NCBI GenBank assembly: GCA_964244065.1
Contig: CAXTHH010000002.1
Span: 62,001-126,000 of the forward strand
Origin: JASLDZ01 sp964244065
GTDB taxonomy: Bacteria > Pseudomonadota > Alphaproteobacteria > Caulobacterales > Caulobacteraceae
Length of the DNA stretch: 64,000 nucleotides
Direction of reading: 5' to 3'
Part shown: piece by piece, positions 33,531 to 42,142 of the stretch
Numbering within the stretch: the first letter of the stretch is position 1
Layout of the letters: each line of letters starts with the position of its first letter
Position numbers and translations under genes: made by a program
The notes under the pieces: generated by a model
What the model was told of the DNA's origin: nothing
What the model saw: only the letters and a program-made list of their open reading frames with translations
The model's database searches: none

Positions 33531-34484
33531 ATGGCGCTCGACCTGTTCGGAACCAAGGCCAAGCCGCCCTCGCCGGCGCCCGTCGCGGCCGGAGGCGGGG
33601 ACGTGGTGGAGGTCACCGACGCCACCTTCGCGAAGGAGGTGGTGGAGGAGAGCCGCACCCGCCCCGTGGTGATCGACTTCTGGGCGCCCTGGTGCGGTCC
33701 CTGTCGCCAGCTGACGCCCAGCCTGGAGAAGGCGGTGGCGGCCAAGGGCGGCGCGGTGCGCCTGGCCAAGATCAACATCGACGAGAACCCGCGCATTGCG
33801 CAGCAATTCCGCGTGCAGTCGATCCCGGCGGTGTTCGTGGTGGATCAGGGCCAGCCCTTCCAGGGCTTCACGGGCGCCCTGCCCGACAGCCAGGTGAAGA
33901 GCTTCATCGACCGGCTGGCGGCCGAGTTCCGTGGCGGCGGCGCGGGCGAGGCGCCCGGCGGGCCGGAAGAGCTGCTGGCCATCGCCGCCGAGGCCGCCGC
34001 CGCGGGCGACATGGCGACCGCGGCCGCCGCCTACGCCCAGCTGCTGCAGGACGATCCCAACAGCGTGGCCGCCATCGCGGGCCTGGCGCGCTGCTATCTG
34101 CAGCTGGGCGAGGCCGACCGCGCGCGCGAGATCGCCGACATGGCGCCCGCCGACGCCAAGAGCCCGGAGCTGGACGCGGTGCGCGCCGCGCTGAAGCTCG
34201 CGGGCGGGGCCCCGGCCGACGACGGCGAGACCGCCGGCCTCCGCGCCCGGCTGCAAGCGGACGCGGACGATCACGCGGCGCGCTTCGCCCTGGCCGAGGC
34301 GCTGGCCGGTCAAGGCGACCTGCAGGGCGCGGCCGACGAGCTGCTGGAGCTGATCGGCCGGGACCGGGGCTGGAACGACGAGGCGGCGCGCAAGCAGCTG
34401 CTCACGGTGTTCGAGGCCGCGGGCCCCGGCTCGGAGGTGGCGCGCAGCGGCCGCCGCCGGCTCTCCTCGCTGCTGTTCTCGTAG
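33531..34484 (+). CDS. CnoX/YbbN-type thioredoxin-TPR chaperone
   Basis: The 317-residue protein has an N-terminal thioredoxin domain (WCGPC with Cys55 and Cys58) and a C-terminal TPR region ('AAAAYAQLLQDDPNSVAAIAGLARCYLQLGEADRAREI' and following repeats). This is the CnoX (YbbN) layout, a holdase that protects proteins from oxidation. A keeping of the full CGPC motif suggests redox activity, unlike E. coli YbbN (SQHC). ATG at 33531 with CGGAGG upstream. Confidence 0.92.
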   Translation: MALDLFGTKAKPPSPAPVAAGGGDVVEVTDATFAKEVVEESRTRPVVIDFWAPWCGPCRQLTPSLEKAVAAKGGAVRLAKINIDENPRIAQQFRVQSIPAVFVVDQGQPFQGFTGALPDSQVKSFIDRLAAEFRGGGAGEAPGGPEELLAIAAEAAAAGDMATAAAAYAQLLQDDPNSVAAIAGLARCYLQLGEADRAREIADMAPADAKSPELDAVRAALKLAGGAPADDGETAGLRARLQADADDHAARFALAEALAGQGDLQGAADELLELIGRDRGWNDEAARKQLLTVFEAAGPGSEVARSGRRRLSSLLFS

Positions 34485-34494
34485 GGAGGGGCGC

Positions 34495-35148
34495 ATGGCG
34501 GGCTCGTACACCAAGGTCTCGGACCTGCCGCAGGTGGCGCCCCTGTTCCCGCTGTCGGGGGTGCTGCTGCTCCCGCGCGGGCAGCTGCCGCTGAACGTGT
34601 TCGAGCCGCGCTACCTCAACATGGTGGACGACGTGATGGGGTCGGAGCGGTGCATCGCCGTCATCCAGACGCGCCCGGGCGGCGACCGCACCCGCCCGCC
34701 CCTGGCCGCCGTCGGGTGCCTCGGGCGGGTCACGAGCTTCGCCGAGACCTCGGACGGGCGCTACCTGCTCACCCTGACCGGGCTCAGCCGCTTCCGCCTC
34801 GGCCCCGAGCTGTCCGCGCCGACGCCCTACCGGCAGGCCCGCCTGGACTATGCGGCCTTCGCCGACCTGGAGGCCGAGGAGGACGCGCCGGAAGCGCGGC
34901 CGGACCTGCTCGCCGCCCTCCGCGCCTACCTGGAGCGGCGCGGCCTGGCCGTGGACTGGGAGGCCGCGAACGCCGCCCCTGTGGAGGCGCTGGTCAACAG
35001 CCTGTCCATGGCCCTGCCCTTCGAGCCCGCCGAGAAGCAGGCGCTGCTGGAGGCGACCGACCTGCAGGCGCGGCTCGACACTCTGCGGGCGCTCCTGCGC
35101 ATGGGGGCGGCCGCGGGGGAGGACGACGAGCCTCCCCCCGTGCAATAG
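34495..35148 (+). CDS. LON N-terminal substrate-binding domain protein
   Basis: The 217-residue protein consists of a stand-alone LON-N domain: 'VAPLFPLSGVLLLPRGQLPLNVFEPRYLNMVDDVMGSERCIAVIQ' and 'DGRYLLTLTGLSRFRL'. There is no protease or ATPase part. It lies ten bases after the CnoX-like gene and belongs to the same operon. In this setting a link to protein quality control is plausible but unproven. ATG at 34495. Confidence 0.93.
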   Translation: MAGSYTKVSDLPQVAPLFPLSGVLLLPRGQLPLNVFEPRYLNMVDDVMGSERCIAVIQTRPGGDRTRPPLAAVGCLGRVTSFAETSDGRYLLTLTGLSRFRLGPELSAPTPYRQARLDYAAFADLEAEEDAPEARPDLLAALRAYLERRGLAVDWEAANAAPVEALVNSLSMALPFEPAEKQALLEATDLQARLDTLRALLRMGAAAGEDDEPPPVQ

Positions 35149-35155
35149 GCCCGGC

Positions 35156-35353
35156 ATGAGCGCCCCCGCCCCCGACGATCTCGATCCGCGCCTGCTGGAG
35201 GTGCTGGTCTGCCCCCTGACCCACGGCCCGCTGGAGTACGACCGCGAGCGCCAGGAGCTGGTCAGCCGCGGCGCGCGCCTGGCCTACCCGATCCGCGACG
35301 GCGTGCCGATCATGCTGCCGGAGGAGGCGCGCGCGCTGGACGCGCCCGCGTGA
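35156..35353 (+). CDS. Trm112/UPF0434 family protein
   Basis: The 65-residue protein has 'LDPRLLEVLVCPLTHGPLEYDRERQELVSRGARLAYPIRDGVPIMLPEEAR', the Trm112-like fold used in eukaryotes to activate methyltransferases. Only one cysteine of the canonical zinc site remains (VCP), common in bacterial members. ATG at 35156. The stop overlaps the next gene as GTGA. Confidence 0.92.
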   Translation: MSAPAPDDLDPRLLEVLVCPLTHGPLEYDRERQELVSRGARLAYPIRDGVPIMLPEEARALDAPA

Positions 35354-35679
35354 CGGCCGAGGCGCCCTGGCCGACCGAGCTGCGCGTGGCCGCGGGCGGC
35401 GCGGCCCTGACGGTGAGCTTCGACGACGGGGCCCGGTTCGAGCTGCCCGCGCCCCTGCTCCGCGCCATGACCCCCAGCGCCGCGGACCGCGGCCACGGCG
35501 GTCCGAGCTTCGCCCCCGTTCCGGGCGTATCGCCGGGCGTCCGCCTGACCTCGCTCGCGCCCGTGGGCCGCTATGCGGTGCGCCTCGGCTTCGACGACGG
35601 CCACGACAGCGGCCTGTACAGCTGGGACCGCCTGCACCGCATCGGCGGGGCGCGCGAGCGGCTGGAGCGCGGCGGCTAG
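35350..35679 (+). CDS. DUF971 domain protein
   Basis: The 109-residue protein matches DUF971 (also found at the N-terminus of gamma-butyrobetaine hydroxylase): 'PTELRVAAGGAALTVSFDDGARFELPAPLLR' and 'VGRYAVRLGFDDGHDSGLYSWDRLHRIG'. GTG start at 35350, overlapping the Trm112-like stop. It is the last gene of the rightward group and overlaps the convergent XRE gene by four bases. Confidence 0.92.
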   Translation: MTAEAPWPTELRVAAGGAALTVSFDDGARFELPAPLLRAMTPSAADRGHGGPSFAPVPGVSPGVRLTSLAPVGRYAVRLGFDDGHDSGLYSWDRLHRIGGARERLERGG

Positions 35680-36116
35680 GACTCGGGCTCGGGCTCGACC
35701 TCGGCCGCGCCCCTGCCCTCCGCGACGAGGGCCCGGGCCATGTCGAGCACCAGGCGGCGGTGCTTGCGCTTCATGTCCAGGAACAGCCGGTCGATCTCGA
35801 TCGCCTCGACGGTCATGGGCGCGGCGTGCACGAACGGCTCGGTCTCGTCCTCGGACACGCCGGGGGCGGCGGGCCGGGCCAGGCCGCGGAAGAAGTAGTC
35901 CACGTCCACGCCGAGCGCCCCGGCCACCTCGAACAGCTTGGAGGCGCTGACGCGGTTGGCGCCCTTCTCGTACTTCTGCACCTGCTGGAAAGTGAGCCCC
36001 AGCGTCTCCGCCAGCTTCTCCTGGCTGACGTGCAGGCGACGGCGCAGCTCACGGATCTGCCGGCCGACGTGCTGGTCGACGTGATGCGGCGCCTTGTCCT
36101 CGCCAGTGTCGGTCAT
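35676..36116 (-). CDS. XRE family transcriptional regulator
   Basis: The 146-residue protein has a helix-turn-helix 'IRELRRRLHVSQEKLAETLGLTFQQVQKYEKGANRVSASKLFEVAGALGVDVDYFF' and a C-terminal helix ('DRLFLDMKRKHRRLVLDMARALVAEG'). It is a conserved alphaproteobacterial protein usually found between lnt and metK. Targets are unknown. ATG at 36116; it follows lnt by 35 bp. Confidence 0.92.
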   Translation of the reverse strand: MTDTGEDKAPHHVDQHVGRQIRELRRRLHVSQEKLAETLGLTFQQVQKYEKGANRVSASKLFEVAGALGVDVDYFFRGLARPAAPGVSEDETEPFVHAAPMTVEAIEIDRLFLDMKRKHRRLVLDMARALVAEGRGAAEVEPEPES

Positions 36117-36151
36117 GAATTGAGGGATTCCGAGCGGCCTGCTTCGCGCTG

Positions 36152-37753
36152 TTAGCGCGTCCGGGGCCGCATCGCCACCATTGACCGCCGGCCGCCGGCC
36201 AGAGCGCCCGCGAGCGCCGCCAGCTCGATCAGAATGAAGCCCACGTCCCCCCACCGTGCATACGGCGTGGGCGGCAGCGCGGCGGGCCGGGCCGCGTCCA
36301 GCACGCCGGCGCGGCCGGGCGGGAGCAGGCGGACGGCGCGTCCGCCCGCGTCGATCACCGCGGAGACGCCGGTGGGCGTGGCGCGCACCATGGGCAGCCC
36401 CTCCTCCACCGCGCGGTAGGCGGCGAGGTTCAGGTGCTGCCACGGCCCCATGCCGCGTCCGAACCAGGCGTCGTCGGAGATGTTGACCAGCAGGCCCGGC
36501 CGGGGCGCGCGGGCCCGGCCGGCCAGGCCCGGGAACAGCGCCTCGTAGCAGATCAAGGGCTGGACCCACGTCCCGTCCGGCAGGCGCAGCGGGCGGGGCG
36601 GCGGGCCTGGCGCGAAGTCCGCGGGCACGCTGACCAGCTTGCGCAGGCCGAGCCGCCCCAGCACCGGGGCGAGCGGCAGGTACTCGCCGAAGGGCACGAG
36701 GTGGTGCTTGTCGTACAGGCCGGCGAGCCGCAGGCCGTCCGACCCGTGGTGCAGCACGGCCAGCGTGTTGAACCAGCGCGCGTCGGGGCCGGGGGCCTCG
36801 GCGCGGGCGCCGCCCAGCACCAGCGTCACGCCGGGCGCGGTGGCTTCGGCGAGGACGCCCGCGATCGGCCCGCCGGGGGCGAGGGTCTCATTCAGCGAGG
36901 CGGGCAGGGCGCCCTCCGGCCAGACCACGATGGCAGGCGGCGGCCCTACCGAAGGCGTGCGCGAAATGCGGCGGTAGCGGTCCAGCGCGCGGTCCAGCAC
37001 CTCCGGCGACCAGGAAGGCGGCTCCGGCAGGTCCGGCTGCACCACCCGGATGATCGGGGCGCCCGCGGGGGGAGGCGGCAGGGCGGCGAGGCGAGCGGCT
37101 CCCCACGCGCCGAGCCCGCCCACCAGCGCCGCAGCCGCAGCGGGCGCGGCCAGCCGCCCGGCCCAGGCATGCGAGCTCCCACGCTCGGCCAGCACCGCCG
37201 GGGCCGCGCCGATGAGCAGCACCACGGGCGTCAGTCCGTAGGCGCCGACCAGCGCCGCGCCCTGGCTCAGGGGCGAGCCGGCGCGGAAGGTCTCGCCCAC
37301 GAGGTCCCACGGGAAGCCGGTGAGCACGTGCCCCCGCAGCCACTCGGCCGCGCCGAACGCCGCCGCATAGGCCAGCACCGCCGCGCCCAGCCGGGCGTCC
37401 GCGGGCGCCAGCGCGCGATGCAGCAGCCCGCCCACGCCCCACAGCAGGCCGACGCCCCCCGCCATCCCCGCCATGGCGAAGGGGATCTGCCAGGCGTGCT
37501 GGGCCGCGTCGATCAGGAAGGGCTCCGCAATCCACAGCGTGGACACGGCCATGTAGCCCGCGCCCGCCGCCCAGCCGCGCCGGAACGCCGCGCCCCAGCC
37601 CTCCCCGCCCGGCGCCCGCAGGGCCACGAGCACCAGGGCGTGGCCGAACAGGCCGGGCAGCCAACCCATCGGCGGATGCGCCGCCGCGGCCGCCGCGCCC
37701 CCCGCCAGCGCCAGCAGCGCCGGCCCCCAGCGGCGGAGCCGGCCTCCGCTCAC
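36152..37753 (-). CDS. lnt: Apolipoprotein N-acyltransferase
   Basis: Lnt adds the third acyl chain to lipoproteins at the inner membrane. The 533-residue protein has six to seven N-terminal membrane segments and a nitrilase-like domain with catalytic Glu280 (VWPEGALP), Lys349 (LYDKHHLVPFGEY) and Cys402 (ICYEALFP). One more membrane segment lies at the C-terminus. GTG start at 37753 overlaps the CBS gene's stop by four bases. Confidence 0.95.
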   Translation of the reverse strand: MSGGRLRRWGPALLALAGGAAAAAAHPPMGWLPGLFGHALVLVALRAPGGEGWGAAFRRGWAAGAGYMAVSTLWIAEPFLIDAAQHAWQIPFAMAGMAGGVGLLWGVGGLLHRALAPADARLGAAVLAYAAAFGAAEWLRGHVLTGFPWDLVGETFRAGSPLSQGAALVGAYGLTPVVLLIGAAPAVLAERGSSHAWAGRLAAPAAAAALVGGLGAWGAARLAALPPPPAGAPIIRVVQPDLPEPPSWSPEVLDRALDRYRRISRTPSVGPPPAIVVWPEGALPASLNETLAPGGPIAGVLAEATAPGVTLVLGGARAEAPGPDARWFNTLAVLHHGSDGLRLAGLYDKHHLVPFGEYLPLAPVLGRLGLRKLVSVPADFAPGPPPRPLRLPDGTWVQPLICYEALFPGLAGRARAPRPGLLVNISDDAWFGRGMGPWQHLNLAAYRAVEEGLPMVRATPTGVSAVIDAGGRAVRLLPPGRAGVLDAARPAALPPTPYARWGDVGFILIELAALAGALAGGRRSMVAMRPRTR

Positions 37754-38760
37754 GGGGCGCCGTCGCCCGGCGGGAGGGCGGCCGAGGCGTCAAGCGCCGG
37801 CGGGTCGGCCGCCGGCGCCGGCTTCGCCTCGCCGGTCGTCGCGGGGGCGCCCCGGCGGACGCGGACGCGGCGGACGCGGCGGGGGTCGGCGTCCAGCACC
37901 TCGAACTCGAAGCCGCCGGGATGCACGATCACCTCGCCCCTCTGCGGCACCCGGCCGGCCAGGGCGGAGACCAGGCCGCCCACCGTGTCGATCTCCTCGT
38001 CCTCGTCCTCGGGGGCGAGGGCCGCGCCGACCACCGCCTCCAGCGCCTCCAGCGGTGCGCGGGCGTCGGCTTCCCAGCCGCCCGGGCGCTCCTGGATCTC
38101 GGGGGCGACGTCCTCGTCGTGCTCGTCCCCGATGTCGCCGACCACCGCCTCGATCAGGTCCTCGAGGGTGACCAGGCCGTCGGTGCCGCCGAACTCGTCG
38201 ATCACCAGCGCCATGTGGATGCGGGCCACGCGCATGCGCAGGAGCAGGTCGGCGCAGCGCATGGAGGCCGGCACGTACAGCGCCTCGCGGATCATGGAGG
38301 CGGGGACCGGCTGCTCCCAGGCGGGCTCGGCCCCGCCCTGCCCGGGCGAGATCAGGCGCACCACGTCCTTGATGTGCAGCACGCCCACCGGGTCGTCGAG
38401 GCTCTCGCGGTAGAGCGGCAGGCGGGTCAGCTCCACCTCCACGAAGCGGGCCACCACCTCGCGCAGCGGGGTCGCCGCCTCCAGCGCCACCACGTCGGCG
38501 CGCGGCGTGGTCACGTCGGACACGCGAAGCGAGGCGAAGGCCTCCGCGCCCTCCACCAGATCGATGTCGTCGCCGGGGGCGGTGCCGGGGGCCGGGCCGT
38601 GGTGACCCTCCGGCGAGGCCGGAGGCGGGGCCGGAGGGGGGGGCGCGTAGGCGTCGGGGTCGAGCCAGCGGATCAGCCGCCCGCGCCAGCCCTCCGGCCC
38701 GCGGCCGCGGCGGCGGCGAGGCTCGCCGGGGGGGGAACTTCGCCCTTCGGGGTCGGACAT
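37750..38760 (-). CDS. Hemolysin/CorC-family CBS domain protein
   Basis: The 336-residue protein lacks the membrane DUF21 part and has paired CBS domains ('SDVTTPRADVVALEAATPLREVVARFVEVELTRLPLYRESLDDPVGVLHIKDVV', then 'LLLRMRVARIHMALVIDEFGGTDGLVTLEDLIEAVVGDIGDEHD'). A C-terminal CorC_HlyC domain ('EIDTVGGLVSALAGRVPQRGEVI') follows. It is the alphaproteobacterial equivalent of YbeX/CorC between ybeY and lnt, linked to Mg2+/Co2+ tolerance and ribosome upkeep. ATG at 38760. Confidence 0.93.
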   Translation of the reverse strand: MSDPEGRSSPPGEPRRRRGRGPEGWRGRLIRWLDPDAYAPPPPAPPPASPEGHHGPAPGTAPGDDIDLVEGAEAFASLRVSDVTTPRADVVALEAATPLREVVARFVEVELTRLPLYRESLDDPVGVLHIKDVVRLISPGQGGAEPAWEQPVPASMIREALYVPASMRCADLLLRMRVARIHMALVIDEFGGTDGLVTLEDLIEAVVGDIGDEHDEDVAPEIQERPGGWEADARAPLEALEAVVGAALAPEDEDEEIDTVGGLVSALAGRVPQRGEVIVHPGGFEFEVLDADPRRVRRVRVRRGAPATTGEAKPAPAADPPALDASAALPPGDGAP

Positions 38761-38771
38761 GGCGGCGGCGC

Positions 38772-39266
38772 TCAGGCCTCGGGCGGCGCCGCGTCCTGCG
38801 CGGCATAGGGGTCGGGAACGCCGAGCATGGCCAGGATCGCGCGCTCCCGCATCTCCATCGCCTCCGCCTCCGCGTCGTCCAGGTGGTCGGAGCCTAGCAG
38901 GTGCAGCACGCCGTGCACCACCAGGTGCTGCAGGTGGTGCGCGAGGGGCTTGCCCTGGGCGGCGGCCTCGCGCGCGCACACGCCGTGGGCCAGGGCGATG
39001 TCGCCCAGATGCGGCGCCGCGGAGGGGGCGGCGGGGAAGGAGAGCACGTTGGTGGGCGCGTCCTTGCCGCGGAAGCGGGCGTTCAGGTCCTGGACGGTGA
39101 GGTCGTCGGTGAGAAGCACGGTGAGCTCGCCGGGCCGGTCGAGCGCAGCCTCCGCCGCGGACGCCGCGAGCGTCTCCGCGTCGGGCAGGTCGGCGAGCCA
39201 GGCGTCGTCCTCCACCTCGACCGAACTCCCTTCCCCCTCGAGGGGGAAGGGAGAGCGACCGCTCAC
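38772..39266 (-). CDS. ybeY: Endoribonuclease YbeY
   Basis: This single-strand RNase acts in rRNA maturation and ribosome quality control. The 164-residue protein has the zinc motif HGVLHLLGSDH and 'LTDDLTVQDLNARFRGKDAPTNVLSFP'. GTG start at 39266 overlaps the phoH stop as GTGA. Codons 5-14 (SPFPLEGEGS) come from a perfect 28-bp palindrome at 39226-39253. A later GTG near 39212 would skip it, so the true N-terminus needs checking. Confidence 0.93.
   Translation of the reverse strand: MSGRSPFPLEGEGSSVEVEDDAWLADLPDAETLAASAAEAALDRPGELTVLLTDDLTVQDLNARFRGKDAPTNVLSFPAAPSAAPHLGDIALAHGVCAREAAAQGKPLAHHLQHLVVHGVLHLLGSDHLDDAEAEAMEMRERAILAMLGVPDPYAAQDAAPPEA
39226..39253. repeat. Perfect 28-bp palindrome inside the ybeY start region
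   Basis: The sequence CTCCCTTCCCCCTC and its exact complement form an uninterrupted palindrome. It resembles the arms of the CCCTCCCCC element at 17537. It is read as codons in the ybeY frame. Confidence 0.85.
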
Positions 39267-40237
39267 CGCCCCACCGCGCGGGCGGCGGCGTCGGTGTCGT
39301 AGGCCTTGACGATCCGCTCCACGAGCGGGTGGCGCACCACGTCTGACGCCTCGAAGCGACTCACCGCCACGCCCTGCACCCCCTCCAGGATGCGCACGGC
39401 GTGGGCCAGGCCGCTGTCGCCGGGGTTGGGCAGGTCCACCTGGCCCGGGTCGCCGGTCACCGCCATACGCGCGCCCTCGCCCAGGCGGGTGAGCACCATC
39501 TTCATCTGCAGCCGGCTGGTGTTCTGCGCCTCGTCCACGATGACGAAGGCGTGGGCCAGGGTGCGGCCGCGCATGAAGGCGATGGGCGCCACCTCGATCT
39601 CGCCCTTCTCGCGCCGACGCTCCAGCTGCTCGCGGCCGACGAGGTCGCTCAGCGCCTCCCAGATCGGCATCAGGTAGGGATCGACCTTCTCCTTCAGGTC
39701 GCCGGGCAGGAAGCCGAGCCGCTCCCCAGCCTCCACCGCGGGCCGGGTGACCACCAGGCGGTCCACCTCGCCGCGCAGCAGCAGGCCCGCGCCGTAGGCC
39801 ACGGCCAGGAAGGTCTTGCCCGTGCCGGCGGGGCCGACGCCGAAGGTCAGCTCGTTGCGGGCGAGCGCCTCCAGGTACTCGGCCTGCGCCCGGGTCTTGG
39901 GCGCGACCGCGCCGCGGCGGCCGAGCGGCAGGGCGGGGCCGGCGGGGGCGGGGCCGGGCCCGCCGTGGCGACTGGCGGCGACGGCGGCGCGCACGTCGCT
40001 CTCCGCCACCTCCGCCCCGGCCTCCAGACGGTCGGCGAGGAGATCCACCACGCGGCGGGCGGCGCTGCGGCCACGCGGGTCGCCGGTGATGCGCACACCG
40101 CCGCCGGGGGTCTCGACCAGCACGTCGAGCCCGCTCTCGATCAAGGCGGCGTGGCGGTTGTGAGGGCCGGAGACGGCGCGGACCACCGCGTCGCCATAGG
40201 GCAGGAACTCCTCGCTCCCGCGGGCGGGTCGCGCCAT
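39263..40237 (-). CDS. phoH: PhoH family ATPase
   Basis: The 324-residue protein has an N-terminal KH-like region and a P-loop ATPase: 'TFGVGPAGTGKTFLAVAYGAGLLLRGEVDRLVVTRPAVEAGERLGFLPGDLKEKVDPYLMPI' and 'FVIVDEAQNTSRLQMKMVLTRLGEGARMAVTGDPGQVDLP'. It is thought to act with YbeY in RNA metabolism. Its ATG overlaps the miaB stop by one base (TGATG). In this cluster it is between miaB and ybeY as in many proteobacteria. Confidence 0.95.
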   Translation of the reverse strand: MARPARGSEEFLPYGDAVVRAVSGPHNRHAALIESGLDVLVETPGGGVRITGDPRGRSAARRVVDLLADRLEAGAEVAESDVRAAVAASRHGGPGPAPAGPALPLGRRGAVAPKTRAQAEYLEALARNELTFGVGPAGTGKTFLAVAYGAGLLLRGEVDRLVVTRPAVEAGERLGFLPGDLKEKVDPYLMPIWEALSDLVGREQLERRREKGEIEVAPIAFMRGRTLAHAFVIVDEAQNTSRLQMKMVLTRLGEGARMAVTGDPGQVDLPNPGDSGLAHAVRILEGVQGVAVSRFEASDVVRHPLVERIVKAYDTDAAARAVGR

Positions 40238-41586
40238 CAGGCGGCGATCTCGCGAAGGGTGGCTCCGGTCAGGCTGTTCGGGTTGGCGCTGATGATCTCG
40301 ACCTCGGTGATCGAGCCGATGAGGCTCGCGGGCGCTTCGGCCCAGACCGATTGCAGATAGGGGCTGCGGCCGATGATTTGACCGGGGCGCCGACCGATCT
40401 TCTCCCACAGCACGGGCAGGGTGCGGCCCACCTGTGCGGCGTCGAAGGCCGCCTTCTGGGCCAGGAGCAGGACGTTGAGCCGCTGCAGCCGCTCGTCCTT
40501 CACCGCCTCGTCCACCTGGCCCGGCAGGGCGGCGGCGGGGGTGCCCGGGCGGGGCGAGTACTTGAACGAGTAGGCGCCCGCGTAGCCGACCGCCTCCACT
40601 AGGGCGAGGGTGGCGGCGAAGTCGGCCTCCGTCTCACCGGGGAAGCCGACGATGAAGTCGCTGGTCAGCGCCAGGTCGGGCCGGGCGGCGCGCAGGCGCT
40701 CCACCTTGGCCAGGTAGGCGGCCGCCGTGTGCTTGCGGTTCATCGCGCGCAGCACGCGGTCGCTGCCCGACTGCACGGGCAGGTGCAGGTAGGGCATCAG
40801 CTCGGGCAGGGCGCCGTGCGCCTCGACGAGATCGTCGGTCAGCTCGTTGGGGTGGCTGGTGGTGTAGCGGATGCGGTCCAGACCCGGGATCTCGGCCAGG
40901 GCGTGCGCCAGCCGCGCCAGCGTCCATGGCGCGCCATCCTCGCCCGCGCCGTTGTAGGCGTTCACGTTCTGGCCGAGCAGCGTCACCTCGCGCACGCCGG
41001 CGGCGGCCAGGGCGCGCGCCTCGTCAAGCACCGCGGCCGCGGGGCGGCTCCACTCCGCGCCGCGCGTGTAGGGCACGACGCAGAAGCTGCAGAACTTGTC
41101 GCAGCCCTCCTGCACGGTGAGGAAGGCGGTGGGGCCGCTCACCTCCCGCGGCGAGGCCAGCAGGGCGTCGAACTTGTCCTCGGCGGCGAAGTCGGCGGCC
41201 AAGCGCTCGCCGCGGGCGCGGGCGGTGCGGGCGATCAGCTCGGGCAGCTGGTGGTAGGCCTGGGGGCCGACCACCAGGTCCACCGCCGGCTGGCGCGTCA
41301 TGATCTCCGCGCCCTCGGCCTGGGCCACGCAGCCGGCGACCACGATGGTGGAGCGCGCGTGGCCGGCTTCTAGCCGCTCCGCCCGGATCGCCTTGAGGCG
41401 GCCGAGGTCGGAGTAGACCTTCTCCGCCGCCTTCTCGCGGATGTGGCAGGTGTTCAGGACGACGAGGTCGGCGTCCTCCGCCGCGTCGGCGACCGCGTAG
41501 CCCAGCGGGCGCAGCAGGTCGCCCATGCGCTCGCTGTCGTAGACGTTCATCTGACAGCCGTAGGTCTTGATGTGCAGGCGCTTCAC
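40237..41586 (-). CDS. miaB: tRNA-2-methylthio-N6-dimethylallyladenosine synthase
   Basis: This radical-SAM methylthiotransferase modifies A37 of tRNAs. The 449-residue protein has the UPF0004 cysteines Cys11, Cys47 and Cys86 for the auxiliary cluster, the radical-SAM triad Cys162, Cys166 and Cys169 (CDKFCSFC), and a C-terminal TRAM domain. GTG start at 41586. Paralogue mtaB starts at 63039. Confidence 0.96.
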   Translation of the reverse strand: MKRLHIKTYGCQMNVYDSERMGDLLRPLGYAVADAAEDADLVVLNTCHIREKAAEKVYSDLGRLKAIRAERLEAGHARSTIVVAGCVAQAEGAEIMTRQPAVDLVVGPQAYHQLPELIARTARARGERLAADFAAEDKFDALLASPREVSGPTAFLTVQEGCDKFCSFCVVPYTRGAEWSRPAAAVLDEARALAAAGVREVTLLGQNVNAYNGAGEDGAPWTLARLAHALAEIPGLDRIRYTTSHPNELTDDLVEAHGALPELMPYLHLPVQSGSDRVLRAMNRKHTAAAYLAKVERLRAARPDLALTSDFIVGFPGETEADFAATLALVEAVGYAGAYSFKYSPRPGTPAAALPGQVDEAVKDERLQRLNVLLLAQKAAFDAAQVGRTLPVLWEKIGRRPGQIIGRSPYLQSVWAEAPASLIGSITEVEIISANPNSLTGATLREIAA

Positions 41587-41624
41587 GGGCGCGTCTTTAA
41601 CGCGAGCGCTCCGCGCTTTCCATT

Positions 41625-41745
41625 CCGCTCATCCCGGCGAAAGCCGGGACCCAGGGCCGACCGTGGTGCGGAGTTCGGCGTCCTGATGGCGAGTTTCTGC
41701 TCTCCGCTCCCGGAACTGGGTCCCGGCTTTCGCCGGGATGAGCGG
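41625..41745. repeat. Inverted repeat with perfect 30-bp arms
   Basis: Arms 41625-41654 and 41716-41745 are exact reverse complements (beginning CCGCTCATCCCGGCGAAAGC) around a 61-bp spacer. Each arm contains a CCCGGC-gaa-GCCGGG mini-hairpin. The element occupies most of the trxA-miaB gap and is related to 24206-24301. Confidence 0.9.
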
Positions 41746-41752
41746 AGAGAGG

Positions 41753-42091
41753 TCAGGCCGCCGAGGCCTTCACGTCGGACTCGGCCAGCCACTCCAGGAT
41801 CTTGCTCTTCGGCATGGCGCCCACCTTCATGCTGGCGACCTGGCCGTCCTTGAACAGGAGCATGGTGGGGATGCCGCGCACGCCGTAGCGGCCGGGGCTC
41901 ATGGGGTTGGCGTCGATGTCCACCTTGGCGACCGTCACCTGGTCGGCCAGCTCCTCGCTGATCTGGTCGAGGGCGGGGGCGATCTGCTTGCAGGGGCCGC
42001 ACCACTCCGCCCAGAAGTCCACCAGCACGGGCTTGCCGGCCTTGAGCACCTCGGACTCGAAGCTGTCGTCGGTGACCTTCACGGTGGCCAT
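41753..42091 (-). CDS. trxA: Thioredoxin
   Basis: The 112-residue thioredoxin has WCGPC with Cys31 and Cys34, 'KPVLVDFWAEWCGPCKQIAPAL', and the cis-proline block 'VRGIPTMLLFKDG'. It is the general cytoplasmic disulfide reductase. ATG at 42091; 51 bp after addA, same strand, so co-transcription is likely. Confidence 0.96.
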   Translation of the reverse strand: MATVKVTDDSFESEVLKAGKPVLVDFWAEWCGPCKQIAPALDQISEELADQVTVAKVDIDANPMSPGRYGVRGIPTMLLFKDGQVASMKVGAMPKSKILEWLAESDVKASAA

Positions 42092-42142
42092 GTGCGTCGT
42101 CTCCAAGCTGACCGCGACAAGTAGGCGGCGGCCGCCCCCGCT

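Noticed and set aside
41625..41745. CRISPR-like repeats
   Set aside because: The repeats are inverted, occur once per gap and lack regular spacers or cas genes.
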